Counted from the stretch's first letter, positions 52,533 to 62,142 are shown. The stretch is 64,000 bases of DNA from Paraburkholderia fungorum (GCF_902833645.1 NZ_CADFGE010000015.1:215464-279463); one strand, 5' to 3'. Notes: a model not told the origin generated them from the letters alone. A program made the numbers and translations.

Positions 52533-53814
52533 GGAACAGGGCGGCCGTGAAGGCCGGGTTGGAGGGCCAATAGGTGTGCATATAGGTTGCCACGATCGAC
52601 CCAGCACGGAACACGGCCTCGCCCGGGGCATCGCCATGCGCACGGGTCGCGCAGCGCAGCGGCGTGAGCGGTGTGGTCAGCTTCGAGTAGTGAAACGTGT
52701 GGCCGGTCATCGGACCATGCAGGCTGTCGAGCTGTTGCATGCCGAGCGCCGTGAAGCGCTTTTGCATGCTCGCATGGCCGGGCAACAGGCCGAGCATCGG
52801 CGTGCCGGCGCCGTGCGTGTCGATGAGTTGCTCGAGCAGGTAGAGCATGCCGCCGCATTCGGCGACGATCGGTTTGCCGGCTGCCGCGTGCGCGCGAATC
52901 GTTGCGGCACTGCGCGTGTTGCCAGCCAGCAAGGGCGCATGCAGTTCGGGGTAGCCGCCTGGCAGGTACAGCGCGTCGGCATGCTCGGGCAGCGCTTCGT
53001 CGGCAAGCGGTGAGAAGTAGTCGACGTGTGCGCCGAGCGTTTCCAACAGCGTGACGTTGGCCGGATAGATGAACGAGAACGCGGCATCGCGCGCAATGGC
53101 GATTCGCTTGCCTTGCAGAATACGCGGCAGTGCTTGCGGCGCGGGCGCGCCGAATTCGACCGGTGGCGGCAGTTCAGCCAGCGCGGTGTGCGCGAGCGCA
53201 TCGGCGGCACGCTCCAGACGTGCATCCAGATCGTCGATCTCCGCTGCCTGATGCAAGCCGAGATGGCGATCGGGCAACTCGATGCCGTCGTGGCTGGCGA
53301 TGTGCCCGCACCAGCGCAGCGCGGGCGGCAGTGCTTCCTGGAGCATTTGCGCGTGTCTTGGCGAGCCGACGCGATTGGCGAGCACACCGTAAAACGGCAG
53401 TTGCGGCCTGAATTGCGCGAGACCAAAGGCGATCGCGCCGAAGGTTTGCGCCATCGCTTTCGCCGAAATCACCGCGAGCACCGGCACGCCGAACGTGGTG
53501 GCCAGATCGGCGCTGCTCGGCGTGCCGTCGAACAGGCCCATGACGCCTTCGATCAGAATCAGGTCCGCCTCGGCCGCCGCCTGCGCGAGCAGGTTCCGGC
53601 AGGCCGTCTCGCCCACCATCCACAGATCGAGCGAGAGTACCGGCGCGCCGCTGGCTCGCGCCAGAATCATCGGGTCGAGAAAGTCGGGACCCGTCTTGAA
53701 GACGCGCACGCGTCGCCCCAGTCGCCGGTGGTAGCGCGCCAGACCTGCGGTAATCGTGGTTTTGCCTTGACCCGACGCGGGCGCGCTGATGAACAGGGCG
53801 GGGCATGCGGACAT
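52516..53814 (-). CDS. cobB: Cobyrinic acid a,c-diamide synthase
   Basis: A 432-residue enzyme. The N-terminal ATPase domain has a P-loop (SAPASGQGKTTI), and the C-terminal class I glutamine amidotransferase domain holds the nucleophile Cys in AECGGMLYLLEQL. It amidates the a and c side chains of (hydrogeno)byrinate. It starts three bases after the cobO stop. Named CbiA in anaerobic pathways. Confidence 0.95.
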   Translation of the reverse strand: MSACPALFISAPASGQGKTTITAGLARYHRRLGRRVRVFKTGPDFLDPMILARASGAPVLSLDLWMVGETACRNLLAQAAAEADLILIEGVMGLFDGTPSSADLATTFGVPVLAVISAKAMAQTFGAIAFGLAQFRPQLPFYGVLANRVGSPRHAQMLQEALPPALRWCGHIASHDGIELPDRHLGLHQAAEIDDLDARLERAADALAHTALAELPPPVEFGAPAPQALPRILQGKRIAIARDAAFSFIYPANVTLLETLGAHVDYFSPLADEALPEHADALYLPGGYPELHAPLLAGNTRSAATIRAHAAAGKPIVAECGGMLYLLEQLIDTHGAGTPMLGLLPGHASMQKRFTALGMQQLDSLHGPMTGHTFHYSKLTTPLTPLRCATRAHGDAPGEAVFRAGSIVATYMHTYWPSNPAFTAALFHGEAF

Positions 53815-53817
53815 TGC

Positions 53818-54420
53818 CTAGAACTCCACGCCGCGCTGCGCTTTCACGCCTTGCTCGCGATACGGGTGCTTGACGATGCGCATTTCGGTGACGAGATCGG
53901 CGGCTTCGATCAGCGCATCGGGCGCGTGACGGCCGGTTACCACCACGTGCAGCATCGGTGCGCGCGCGTTCAGTACCGACAGCACTTCGTCGAGCGGCAG
54001 GTATTCGTACTTGAGCACGGTGTTCAGTTCGTCGAGGATCACCATCTGATAATCGCCGCTCTCGATCATGCGGCGCGCTTCGTCCCAGCCTTTGCGCGCG
54101 GTGGCGATGTCGGCGTCGCGATTCTGGGTGTTCCAGGTGTATCCGTCACCCATCGTGACGAAGTCGCACTGGGCGATCGCACCGAGGAAGTCGCGCTCCG
54201 AGGTATGCAGCGCGCCCTTGATGAATTGCACGACGCCAAGGCGCATACCGTGCCCGAGCACCCGCACGGCCATGCCGAACGCTGCAGTGGTTTTGCCTTT
54301 GCCGGTGCCGGTGTTGACGATCAGCAGACCTTTTTCGATGGTAGCGTTGGCCTGTTTTTTTTCGTGGCCTTCGCGCCGGCGTTCGGTCATGCGTTGATGC
54401 GATTCGGGGTCGGTCTTCAT
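53818..54420 (-). CDS. cobO: Cob(I)yrinic acid a,c-diamide adenosyltransferase
   Basis: A 200-residue CobA/CobO/BtuR-family enzyme with P-loop NTGTGKGKTTAAFG and conserved VQFIKG, ILDELNTVLKYEYL and VVVTGRHAP. It transfers the adenosyl group from ATP to the cobalt of corrinoids. Its ATG overlaps the cobE stop. Confidence 0.96.
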   Translation of the reverse strand: MKTDPESHQRMTERRREGHEKKQANATIEKGLLIVNTGTGKGKTTAAFGMAVRVLGHGMRLGVVQFIKGALHTSERDFLGAIAQCDFVTMGDGYTWNTQNRDADIATARKGWDEARRMIESGDYQMVILDELNTVLKYEYLPLDEVLSVLNARAPMLHVVVTGRHAPDALIEAADLVTEMRIVKHPYREQGVKAQRGVEF

Positions 54421-54878
54421 TGCAGGTCCTGTTCTGGAGAGTCGTTATCTGTCTGTTCGCTGACGGTCTGCGTGCTGCCCGAGGAGGCTATCGCCACCGT
54501 GACGCCGCCGTGCACGGTTTTACGCACCAGCAAGCGCGCGTTGTGGGCATCGACCACTTCGGCCACTTCGAACGCGCCGGCCGCGGCGAGCAGCGCGCAT
54601 GGCTCGCAGACGCCGTCTATGCCGAGATGTTCGCGCACCGCCGCCGACGGATCGTCGACACATATCGCCGCAATCTGCGCGCGGCTGAACAACTTCAGCG
54701 GCAGCGCGTGGCGTGTGCAGAATTCGAGCAAGCCGGCTTCGTGGGCTTTGGTGTCGACCGAGGCAATCGCTGCGATTTCGCCGAATGCACGCGAGCGGAG
54801 CGTGGCGCGCACGGCCGCTTCGATCTGCTCAGCCGAACTGCGCGAGCGACAACCGATGCCGATGCTGAGTGTTTTCAT
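54417..54878 (-). CDS. cobE: Cobalamin biosynthesis protein CobE/CbiG C-terminal type
   Basis: A 153-residue protein. It starts with SIGIGCRSRSSAEQIEAAV, contains ASVDTKAHEAGLLEFC and ends in the family's GVCEPCALLAAA region. CbiG C-domain proteins act in ring contraction/deacylation in the corrin pathway; the exact role of CobE in the aerobic pathway is poorly defined. First gene of the cobE-cobO-cobB-bluB operon. Confidence 0.88.
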   Translation of the reverse strand: MKTLSIGIGCRSRSSAEQIEAAVRATLRSRAFGEIAAIASVDTKAHEAGLLEFCTRHALPLKLFSRAQIAAICVDDPSAAVREHLGIDGVCEPCALLAAAGAFEVAEVVDAHNARLLVRKTVHGGVTVAIASSGSTQTVSEQTDNDSPEQDLQ

Positions 54879-55040
54879 GAAGGGTCTGCGAGAGTTGCGG
54901 TGGTCCAGGCGGCCCGTAGGGGCGGGCACCCAACGCGCGCATACGATAGCACACGGCAGGTCGCGCCGGCATGGCGAAAAGGCCCTGCCAGACCCCGTGT
55001 TTCCTTGACGGCATGGGGCTCTCGGCCTAAACTCGCACGC

Positions 55041-55292
55041 ACTTTGGTGCTCGTGTGCGCGCTCGTGCGCATGCAGTTAAACGGGAAACAGGGTGCCCAC
55101 CTGCCATGGACCGGGCTAACCTGTGCTGCCCCCGCAACGGTAAGCGAAATGCGGTTCCAGATTGATTGTCTGGCGCCGCGGAGCCGGCTTCGATGTCCAC
55201 GCGCAAGGCCGCGTCGGCATATGACCACTGGACGAGAAACCACTCGTCCGGGAAGGGGAAGCGGCGCTTTCGCCAGCCCGGATACCGGCCAG
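55041..55292 (+). ncRNA. Cobalamin riboswitch
   Basis: The conserved core is easy to follow: TTGGTGCTC at the 5' end, then GGGAAACAGGGTGC, GCTGCCCCCGCAACGGTAA, GACCACTGG, and the closing AGCCCGGATACCGGCC B12-box-like segment. It lies about 210 bases before cobW and should shut down cobW-cobN-chlI/D when adenosylcobalamin is plentiful. Confidence 0.93.
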
Positions 55293-55332
55293 ACGACGAA
55301 GAACGACCCCGCGGGGATGCGGCGGTGCGTTC

Positions 55333-55437
55333 ATGATCGCATTACTGTTTTCCGTTGCCCCGGCAACGCCGTTGTTCGTCCCCGTGTTTTGCCATTGTTA
55401 TCGCTATTGCCTGCGGGGCGCGGCCCCGTTTGCATGA
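55333..55437 (+). CDS. Possible 34-aa leader ORF between riboswitch and cobW
   Basis: An ATG at 55333 opens a short frame (MIALLFSVAPATPLF..., ending with a Cys/His-rich CHCYRYC stretch). It has no strong ribosome site and no known family. Two GC-rich hairpins lie inside it (55353-55368 and 55414-55428, the latter followed by TTT), so the stretch may instead be the riboswitch expression platform. Confidence 0.2.
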   Translation: MIALLFSVAPATPLFVPVFCHCYRYCLRGAAPFA

Positions 55438-55502
55438 CCGATACAGACAAAACGCGCAAACGCGCCGGCGTGCACCTGCAACTCCCACGGATGGACCTCA
55501 CG

Positions 55503-56603
55503 ATGCAAACTCAAATGCGCAAGATTCCCGTCACCATCGTCACGGGCTTTCTCGGCAGCGGCAAGACCACGCTGCTGCGGCACATTCTTCAGAACGCGGG
55601 CGGCAAGCGCATCGCGGTGATCGTCAACGAGTTCGGCGAACTCGGTATCGACGGGGAAATCCTCAAGGGTTGCGGCATCGGCTGCGATGAAAACGGCGTC
55701 GAAACCGAAGGCCAACTGTATGAACTCGCGAACGGTTGCCTGTGCTGCACCGTGCAGGAAGAGTTTTTCCCGGTGATGGAAAAGCTGGTGGAGCGCCGCG
55801 AGCAGATCGATCACGTGCTGATCGAAACCTCCGGTCTCGCGTTGCCGAAGCCGCTCGTGCAGGCTTTCAACTGGCCGCAAATCAAGAATAGCTTTACCGT
55901 CGACGCGGTCGTCACCGTGGTTGACGGGCCGGCCGCGGCGAGCGGCCAGTTCGCCGACAATCCGGTCGCGGTGGATGCGCAGCGCAAGGCCGATCCGAAT
56001 CTCGATCACGAATCGCCGTTGCACGAACTGTTCGAAGATCAGTTGTCGGCGGCCGATCTGGTGATTCTGAACAAAACCGACCTGCTCGACGAATCGCATC
56101 AGGCTTCGGTCGAAGCGCTCATTCGTGAAGAAATTCCGGCGCAGGTGAAGATCGTACGCGCGCAGATGGGCCAGCTCGATCTGCATACGCTGCTGGGTCT
56201 CGAAGCGGCCTCGGAGGAAACGATCCACTTGCGCCACGATCACCATGGTTCGGCTGACGACGCCGATCACCACCACGACGAGTTCGATTCGGTGGTGGTG
56301 CAGGCGAACGTTTCGTCGCGTGAGGCGGTGATCGCGGCGTTGCAAGGGCTGGTCGAAACGAACACGATTTACCGCGTCAAAGGTTTCGCGGCGCTGCCGG
56401 GTGCGGCGATGCGCCTCGTGATTCAGGGCGTGGGCCGTCGTTTCGATAGTTACTTCGACCGCCGCTGGCAGGCCGGGGAAGTGGGCGAAGGTCTGCAAAG
56501 CCGCTTCGTGCTGATCGGCGAAGACCTCGACCAGGCCGCGCTGCAACAGGCATTCGACGCCGCCCTGGGCGCTGCGGCGAGCGTCCAGCCGCAACAGGCG
56601 TAA
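55503..56603 (+). CDS. cobW: CobW GTP-binding metallochaperone
   Basis: A 366-residue COG0523 G3E-family GTPase. P-loop GFLGSGKTTLLRHI, metal site GCLCC, and NKTD guanine motif are present, with a His/Asp-rich loop (HLRHDHHGSADDADHHHDE) near the middle. It is believed to deliver cobalt to the chelatase. Starts at 55434 and 55491 are also in frame; I chose 55503 because conserved family sequence begins right after. First gene of the riboswitch-controlled operon, six bases before cobN. Confidence 0.9.
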   Translation: MQTQMRKIPVTIVTGFLGSGKTTLLRHILQNAGGKRIAVIVNEFGELGIDGEILKGCGIGCDENGVETEGQLYELANGCLCCTVQEEFFPVMEKLVERREQIDHVLIETSGLALPKPLVQAFNWPQIKNSFTVDAVVTVVDGPAAASGQFADNPVAVDAQRKADPNLDHESPLHELFEDQLSAADLVILNKTDLLDESHQASVEALIREEIPAQVKIVRAQMGQLDLHTLLGLEAASEETIHLRHDHHGSADDADHHHDEFDSVVVQANVSSREAVIAALQGLVETNTIYRVKGFAALPGAAMRLVIQGVGRRFDSYFDRRWQAGEVGEGLQSRFVLIGEDLDQAALQQAFDAALGAAASVQPQQA

Positions 56604-56609
56604 GCGCTC

Positions 56610-59600
56610 ATGCATCTGCTGCGCACCACGCCGGGCGGCTTTGTCGACGATACGCAAGGCGTGATCCGTATCGATCAGCAGCCTGCCGATATCGTGGTGC
56701 TCAGTTCCGCCGATACCACGCTGTCGCTTCTGGCGAGCGTGTTTCCTCGTCTGGGCGACGGCTTTCCGAGCGTGCGGCTTGCGAACGTCACCTATTTGCG
56801 GCAGCCGGCGTCGGTCGATTTCTATATCGAAGACGTGCTGCAGTATGCGCGTGTGGTGGTGGTCGATCATCTTGGCGGCGAGGCGTACTGGCCGTACGGA
56901 ATCGAACAGGTCGTCGCGCTCGCGGAGCGCAAGCAGCAGACGCTCGCGATGTTTTCGGGCGATCTGCAGGAAGACCCGAACCTGCTCGCGCGCAGCACCG
57001 CCGACGCCGATTTGTGCCATCAGCTGTGGCGCTATCTGCGTGAAGGCGGCCCGCAAAATGCCGAGGCGTTCCTGCGCTGCATTGCGTACCGCTCATTGGG
57101 CTGGGGACGCGAACCTGCGCCGCCGCGCGCGTTGCCTGCCGCGACGCTCTACCATCCGGAACACGACACGCCTACGATGGCCGACTGGCAATCGCGCTGG
57201 CGCGAAGGCGCGCCGGTTGCCGCGATCCTGTTCTATAAGGCGCATCTTCAGGCGGCCAACACCGCTGTATTCGACGCGCTAATCGATGCGCTCGAAGCGC
57301 AAGGTCTGAATCCACTGCCGATCGCGATTACGTCACTTAAAGATGCAATGAGCCGCGAGGTCGTGCAGCAGTTGTGCGCGCAACACCGTGCCGCGCTGGT
57401 GCTGAACACGACCGCATTCGCCGCATCCGCCATCGACGACCCTGAGCCGCTAGCGCTGGCCGGCGACGCGCCGGTGATGCAAGTGATCCTGAGCGGCGGC
57501 AATCGCGAAGATTGGCTCAAGGACAATCAGGGCCTCAACTCGCGTGATATCGCCATGCATATCGCGCTGCCGGAAGTGGACGGCCGCATCATCACGCGCG
57601 CGATCAGCTTCAAGGGGCTCGCGTATCGTTGTCCGCACACGCAGGTCGACGTGGTTCGTTATCAGCCGGACCTGGAGCGTGTCGGCTTTCTGGCCGAACT
57701 GAGTCGCCGCTGGTGCCGTCTGCGCACGCTCGATAACGCGCAGAAGAAACTCGCGCTGATCCTCGCCAACTATCCGATGAGCGAAGGGCGGATCGGCAAT
57801 GGTGTGGGGCTCGATACGCCGGCCTCGGTGGTCGGCATTCTGTCCATGTTGCGCGACGACGGATATCGCGTCGCGGACGTGCCCGCTGACGGCGACGCGC
57901 TGTTAAATAAGCTCACCGAAGGCGTGACCAACGATCCGGTCGTGCGTGACTTGCGGCCCGCGTTGCAAAGCCTCGCGCTCGACGACTACCTGCTGTACTT
58001 CAACGCGTTGCCCGTGGAGGCCCGCCAGGCGCTGAACGCACGCTGGGGCTCGCCCGAACAGGATCCGACGTTGCGGCGCGGCCGCTTCATGATCGCAGGC
58101 TGGCGTTGCGGGCAGGTGTTCGTCGGCATTCAGCCTTCGCGTTCACGCGAGCAGGGCGATTACGCGAGCTACCACGATGCCGAACTCGTGCCGCCGCATG
58201 CGTATCTGGCGTTCTATTTCTGGTTGCGTCATCAGTTCGGCATCGACGCGGTCGTGCATGTCGGCAAGCATGGCAATCTCGAATGGCTGCCGGGCAAGAG
58301 CGTCGCGTTGAGCGATGCCTGCTGGCCCGATCTGATTCTCGGGCCGATGCCGCATCTGTATCCGTTCATCGTCAACGATCCGGGCGAGGGCAGTCAGGCC
58401 AAGCGCCGCGCGCAGGCGGTCATCATCGATCACCTGATGCCACCGCTTACACGGGCCGAAACTTACGGACCCTTGCAGGATCTCGAACGCCAGGTCGACG
58501 AATACTATGAGGCGCTGATGGTCGATCCGCGCCGCGCGAAGCTGTTGAGGCGCACGATTCTCGAAACCATCGTCGAACACCGGTTGCATGACGAGCTGAG
58601 TCTCGCGGAACCGAACGGTCAGGACGATGAAGATGCGCTGCTGACGCGTGTCGATGCGTGGCTGTGCGAGTTGAAGGAAGCGCAGATTCGCGACGGCTTG
58701 CACACGTTCGGGCAATCGCCCGCAGGGGTGCAGCGGCGCGATACGTTGCTGGCTTTGGGACGCTTCCCGGTCGGCGATGGCCAGGGCGGCAAGGCCGGAT
58801 TGATCGATGCATTGGCGCGCGATCTGGAGATGGATCACCTGTTCGACCCGCTTTCGGTGGACTGGTCGGCGGCGTGGGATGGTCCTCGTCCCGACGTGTT
58901 GCAGCAGGTCAGCGATGCGCCCTGGCGGCACTGCGGCGATACACGCGAGCGTCTGGAGCTGCTGGCCGCCGACATGTTGCGTGAGGTTTGCGGCGATGAA
59001 GCGTCCAATACGGCGCCCGTGAACGGGACGTTGCCGCAGGCCGAACGTGTGATCGAACGCCTGCGCCATGATGTGTTGCCGCGGCTCGACGCTTGCGGTC
59101 CGCAGGAAACGCTTAATCTGAAGCGTGGCCTCGAGGGCCGTTTCGTGCCGCCGGGGCCGAGCGGTTCGCCATCACGTGGGCGGCCCGACGTACTGCCCAC
59201 CGGCCGCAACTTCTACTCGGTCGATACGCGTGCCGTGCCGACGCAAGCGGCGTGGTCGCTTGGGTTGAAATCGGCGCAGCAGTTGATCGAACGGCATTTG
59301 CAGGAGAAGGGCGACTATCCGCGCGCGATTGGCCTCTCGGTATGGGGCACGGCCACCATGCGCACGGGCGGCGACGATATCGCCCAGGCACTCGCGCTGC
59401 TCGGCGTACGGCCGAAGTGGGCGCCGGGCAGTCATCGCGTGACCGACTTCGAGATCGTGCCGATCGAGGTATTCGACCGGCCACGTATCGATGTCACGTT
59501 GCGCGTGTCCGGCTTTTTCCGCGATGCCTTCGCGAACGTGATGCATCTGTTCGATGCCGCCGTGCAGGCGGTGGCCGAACTCGACGAGCCCGAAGACCTG

Positions 59601-60410
59601 AACCCGATCCGCGCGCGCGTGCTGCGCGAACGCGACGCGCTGATTGCGCGCGGCATGGACGCCGCCGAAGCGCGCAAGCGTGCTGGCTGGCGCGTGTTCA
59701 GTGCGCGGCCCGGCGCCTACGGCGCGGGTCTGCAAGACATGATCGACTTGCAGCAATGGCAAACCGACGCCGATCTCGCCAACGCGTATCAGGCCTGGGG
59801 CGGTTATGCGTACACGCAGAAAAGCGCCGGCGAAGAAGCGCGCCATGCGTTCGGCACACGTCTCGCCGCGATGGATGTCGTGCTGCAGAACCAGGACAAC
59901 CGCGAGCACGACCTGCTCGATTCGAACGATTACTACCAGTTCCAGGGCGGCATGGTCGCCGCGGTGCGGCATCTGGCGGGCAATCAGCCTCAGGTTTATC
60001 ACGCCGATCACAGCAATCCGGCAGCGCCGCGCGTGCGCACGCTGCATGAAGAGATCGCACGGGTGATCCGCTCGCGCGTGGTCAATCCGAAATGGCTCGA
60101 TGGCGTGAAGCGTCACGGCTATAAAGGCGCGGCCGAAATCGCGGCGACGGTCGACTATCTGTACGGCTACGACGCCACCGCGCGCGTGGTCGCCGATCAT
60201 CAATATGCGCTTGTCACCGAGGCTTATCTGAACGACGCCGATACCCGCGAGTTCTTGCAGCGACACAATCCGCACGCGCTGCATTCGATCTGCGAGCGTT
60301 TGCTCGAAGCGATGCAGCGCGGATTGTGGCAGGCGCCCGGCGATTATCGTGCGCAAGTCGAACAGCATCTGCTCGCAAGCGAGCAGCAGATCGAAGGGAT
60401 GCAAACATGA
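56610..60410 (+). CDS. cobN: Cobaltochelatase large subunit CobN
   Basis: A 1266-residue protein of normal CobN length. It contains VVHVGKHGNLEWLPGK, the metal/tetrapyrrole-binding motif of the CobN/BchH family, and conserved GLSVWGTATMRTGGDDIAQALALLG and DLLDSNDYYQFQGGM. It inserts cobalt into hydrogenobyrinate a,c-diamide with help of two AAA+/vWA subunits. The usual cobS and cobT genes are absent here; the ChlI/ChlD-type gene overlapping by four bases must fill that role. Confidence 0.96.
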   Translation: MHLLRTTPGGFVDDTQGVIRIDQQPADIVVLSSADTTLSLLASVFPRLGDGFPSVRLANVTYLRQPASVDFYIEDVLQYARVVVVDHLGGEAYWPYGIEQVVALAERKQQTLAMFSGDLQEDPNLLARSTADADLCHQLWRYLREGGPQNAEAFLRCIAYRSLGWGREPAPPRALPAATLYHPEHDTPTMADWQSRWREGAPVAAILFYKAHLQAANTAVFDALIDALEAQGLNPLPIAITSLKDAMSREVVQQLCAQHRAALVLNTTAFAASAIDDPEPLALAGDAPVMQVILSGGNREDWLKDNQGLNSRDIAMHIALPEVDGRIITRAISFKGLAYRCPHTQVDVVRYQPDLERVGFLAELSRRWCRLRTLDNAQKKLALILANYPMSEGRIGNGVGLDTPASVVGILSMLRDDGYRVADVPADGDALLNKLTEGVTNDPVVRDLRPALQSLALDDYLLYFNALPVEARQALNARWGSPEQDPTLRRGRFMIAGWRCGQVFVGIQPSRSREQGDYASYHDAELVPPHAYLAFYFWLRHQFGIDAVVHVGKHGNLEWLPGKSVALSDACWPDLILGPMPHLYPFIVNDPGEGSQAKRRAQAVIIDHLMPPLTRAETYGPLQDLERQVDEYYEALMVDPRRAKLLRRTILETIVEHRLHDELSLAEPNGQDDEDALLTRVDAWLCELKEAQIRDGLHTFGQSPAGVQRRDTLLALGRFPVGDGQGGKAGLIDALARDLEMDHLFDPLSVDWSAAWDGPRPDVLQQVSDAPWRHCGDTRERLELLAADMLREVCGDEASNTAPVNGTLPQAERVIERLRHDVLPRLDACGPQETLNLKRGLEGRFVPPGPSGSPSRGRPDVLPTGRNFYSVDTRAVPTQAAWSLGLKSAQQLIERHLQEKGDYPRAIGLSVWGTATMRTGGDDIAQALALLGVRPKWAPGSHRVTDFEIVPIEVFDRPRIDVTLRVSGFFRDAFANVMHLFDAAVQAVAELDEPEDLNPIRARVLRERDALIARGMDAAEARKRAGWRVFSARPGAYGAGLQDMIDLQQWQTDADLANAYQAWGGYAYTQKSAGEEARHAFGTRLAAMDVVLQNQDNREHDLLDSNDYYQFQGGMVAAVRHLAGNQPQVYHADHSNPAAPRVRTLHEEIARVIRSRVVNPKWLDGVKRHGYKGAAEIAATVDYLYGYDATARVVADHQYALVTEAYLNDADTREFLQRHNPHALHSICERLLEAMQRGLWQAPGDYRAQVEQHLLASEQQIEGMQT

Positions 60411-61471
60411 ACGCTGCGATCCAACGACCCATTTTTCCATTTGCGGCGCTGATCGGCCAGACGCCGTTGCAGCAGGCGCTGTTGCTGGCTGCCGTCGATC
60501 CGGGTTTGGGCGGCGTGCTGGTGAGCGGACCGCGCGGCACGGCGAAATCGACCGCGGCGCGCGCGCTTGCCGAATTGCTGCCGGAAGGGCAATGGGTGAA
60601 TCTGCCGCTCGGCGCGAGCGAAGATCGCTTGATCGGCACGCTCGATATCGAAACCGTGCTGCGCGATGGTTCCGTGCGTTTTTCGCCTGGCCTGCTGGCG
60701 AAAGCACATCGCGGCGTGCTGTATGTCGATGAAGTGAATCTGTTGCCCGACGCGCTCGTCGATGCGTTACTCGATGCCGCCGCCAGTGGCGTGAATACCG
60801 TCGAACGCGATGGTGTTTCGCATAGTCACGAGGCGAACTTCGTGCTGATCGGCACGATGAATCCGGAAGAAGGCGAGTTGCGGCCGCAACTAATCGATCG
60901 TTTCGGTTTGATGGTCGAGTTGCAGAACTGTTTTGAACCGCAGGTGCGTGAGCAGATCGTTAAGGCACGGCTGGGGTTCGATCTCGATCCACAGGGTTTT
61001 CGTGCTCACTATACGCAGCAACAGGAAACGTATGTCCAGCGGATTCGTGCGGCGCGTGAAGCGTTGCCGCGCCTCAACTTCGACGACGCCGTGCATGCGC
61101 ATGTCAGCGCGCTATGCATTGATGCGGCGGTCGATGGTTTGCGTGCCGATCTTGTGATGCTGCGCGCGGCGCGGGCATTGGCGGCGCTGGAGCAGGCGGC
61201 TGCCGTCACGACAGAGCATGTCGGGCGGGTTGCGGAGGCGGTGCTGGCGCATCGGCGCCACGATCGCGAGGTGCATGCAGGTGGCGAGACACTTGAGCGC
61301 GAAGTGCCGCAGCAGGCTGCTGACAATGCGGATGCCGCGCCTTCGCGATCCTCGCAGGAGGAGGTGCCAGGCGCGGCTGCTGTCGATAACGACTGGGGCT
61401 ACTTGCCGCCGCAGCCCGCGGGTGTCGCGCAGGTCAAAGGCGTTGTCCCGCTCGACGCAAAAAAACGCTGA
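60407..61471 (+). CDS. chlI: ChlI-like AAA+ subunit of cobaltochelatase (zero-frame product)
   Basis: A 354-residue AAA+ ATPase of the BchI/ChlI family. Walker A GPRGTAKSTAARAL (about 42), SEDRLIGTLDIE, Walker B VLYVDEVNLL and IGTMNPEEGELRPQL are all present. The ATG overlaps the cobN stop. The C-terminal tail (DNDWGYLPPQPAGVAQVKGVVP) is the start of the ChlD linker, which a stand-alone ChlI would not need. The ORF ends GCA AAA AAA CGC TGA; the A7 run is a slippery site for switching to the -1 frame. Confidence 0.92.
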   Translation: MNAAIQRPIFPFAALIGQTPLQQALLLAAVDPGLGGVLVSGPRGTAKSTAARALAELLPEGQWVNLPLGASEDRLIGTLDIETVLRDGSVRFSPGLLAKAHRGVLYVDEVNLLPDALVDALLDAAASGVNTVERDGVSHSHEANFVLIGTMNPEEGELRPQLIDRFGLMVELQNCFEPQVREQIVKARLGFDLDPQGFRAHYTQQQETYVQRIRAAREALPRLNFDDAVHAHVSALCIDAAVDGLRADLVMLRAARALAALEQAAAVTTEHVGRVAEAVLAHRRHDREVHAGGETLEREVPQQAADNADAAPSRSSQEEVPGAAAVDNDWGYLPPQPAGVAQVKGVVPLDAKKR

Positions 61472-62142
61472 GCCATCGGAAGGGCGCCGCCGCTGACTCG
61501 CGCAGCGGTTTTCGATGGCGGCATGGTGCTGGGGCAGGTTCGCGTGGCCGTTTGCAAGGCACGCCGGGCAAGCGTATTGCCTGGCTGCCGACGCTTGCCG
61601 CGAGGCGCCAGGACGCGCTGCGTACCGAACACCTGCGCTTCGTGCGCGAGGCGCCGCGCGGCGGTGTGCTGCATTGCTTCGTGCTCGATTGTTCCGGGTC
61701 GATGCTTGGCGCGCAGTGCCTTGCACTTGCCAAAGGTCTGCTGATTGCGTTGTTCGATCGCGCGAGTGCCGCGCGCGCCGAGGCGGCGCTGGTGTGTTTT
61801 GGCGGTGCCGGCGCCACCCTGCGTTTCGGTCCTGCCGTGCCGCGCTGGTGGAACGAGCGATGGCTAAGACCGGTGGGTGGAGGCGGTGGCACGCCGCTCG
61901 CGTCCGGTGTGCGCGAGGCTGCCCAGGTGCTGGAGCGCAACGCCCGGCGCAAGCCCGCGCAGCAGCGCTGGCTGTGGATTCTGACCGACGGCCGCAGTGG
62001 CGATCGACCGGCGCGGCCGCGTCACGCGGACGAGGTGGTGTTCGTCGATTTCGAGCGTGAGGCGATACGACTGGGCCGCTGCCGCGCGCTTGCCGATGCG
62101 TGGGGCGCGGCGCTGCTTACGCCGGACGAACTGATCGTCTGA
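60407..62142 (+). CDS. chlD: ChlD-like AAA+/vWA subunit made by -1 frameshift (predicted fusion product)
   Basis: Join 60407-61465 with 61465-62142, 578 residues. After slippage on A_AAA_AAA (61459-61465) the -1 frame reads TLSHRKGAAADSRSGFRWR, then GSRGRLQGTPGKRIAWLPTLAA, the usual ChlD linker, with no stop until 62142. The vWA domain has the metal site DCSGSM and TPLASGVREA. A hairpin (CCGCTG / CAGCGG, 61490-61508) follows the slip site. The -1 frame has no ATG or GTG start near the join; the first alternative start is a TTG at 61552 without a good ribosome site, inside conserved linker. The product would be the medium cobaltochelatase subunit. Confidence 0.78.
61459..61465 (+). promoter_or_regulatory. 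Programmed -1 ribosomal frameshift site
   Basis: Seven A in the zero-frame phase A_AAA_AAA, one codon before the TGA at 61469. This is a classic X_XXY_YYZ heptamer. A GC-rich hairpin begins 24 bases downstream. An AAAGG upstream (61436-61440) is somewhat far for a stimulatory Shine-Dalgarno. Confidence 0.75.

Noticed and set aside
54420..55502. Long plus-strand extension of the cobW frame to 54420
   Set aside because: It covers the antisense of cobE and the riboswitch; conserved CobW sequence begins only after 55503.
61552..62142. Independent vWA gene starting at a TTG
   Set aside because: It would start inside conserved ChlD linker and has no good ribosome site; the open -1 frame upstream is better explained by frameshifting. 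Not fully excluded.
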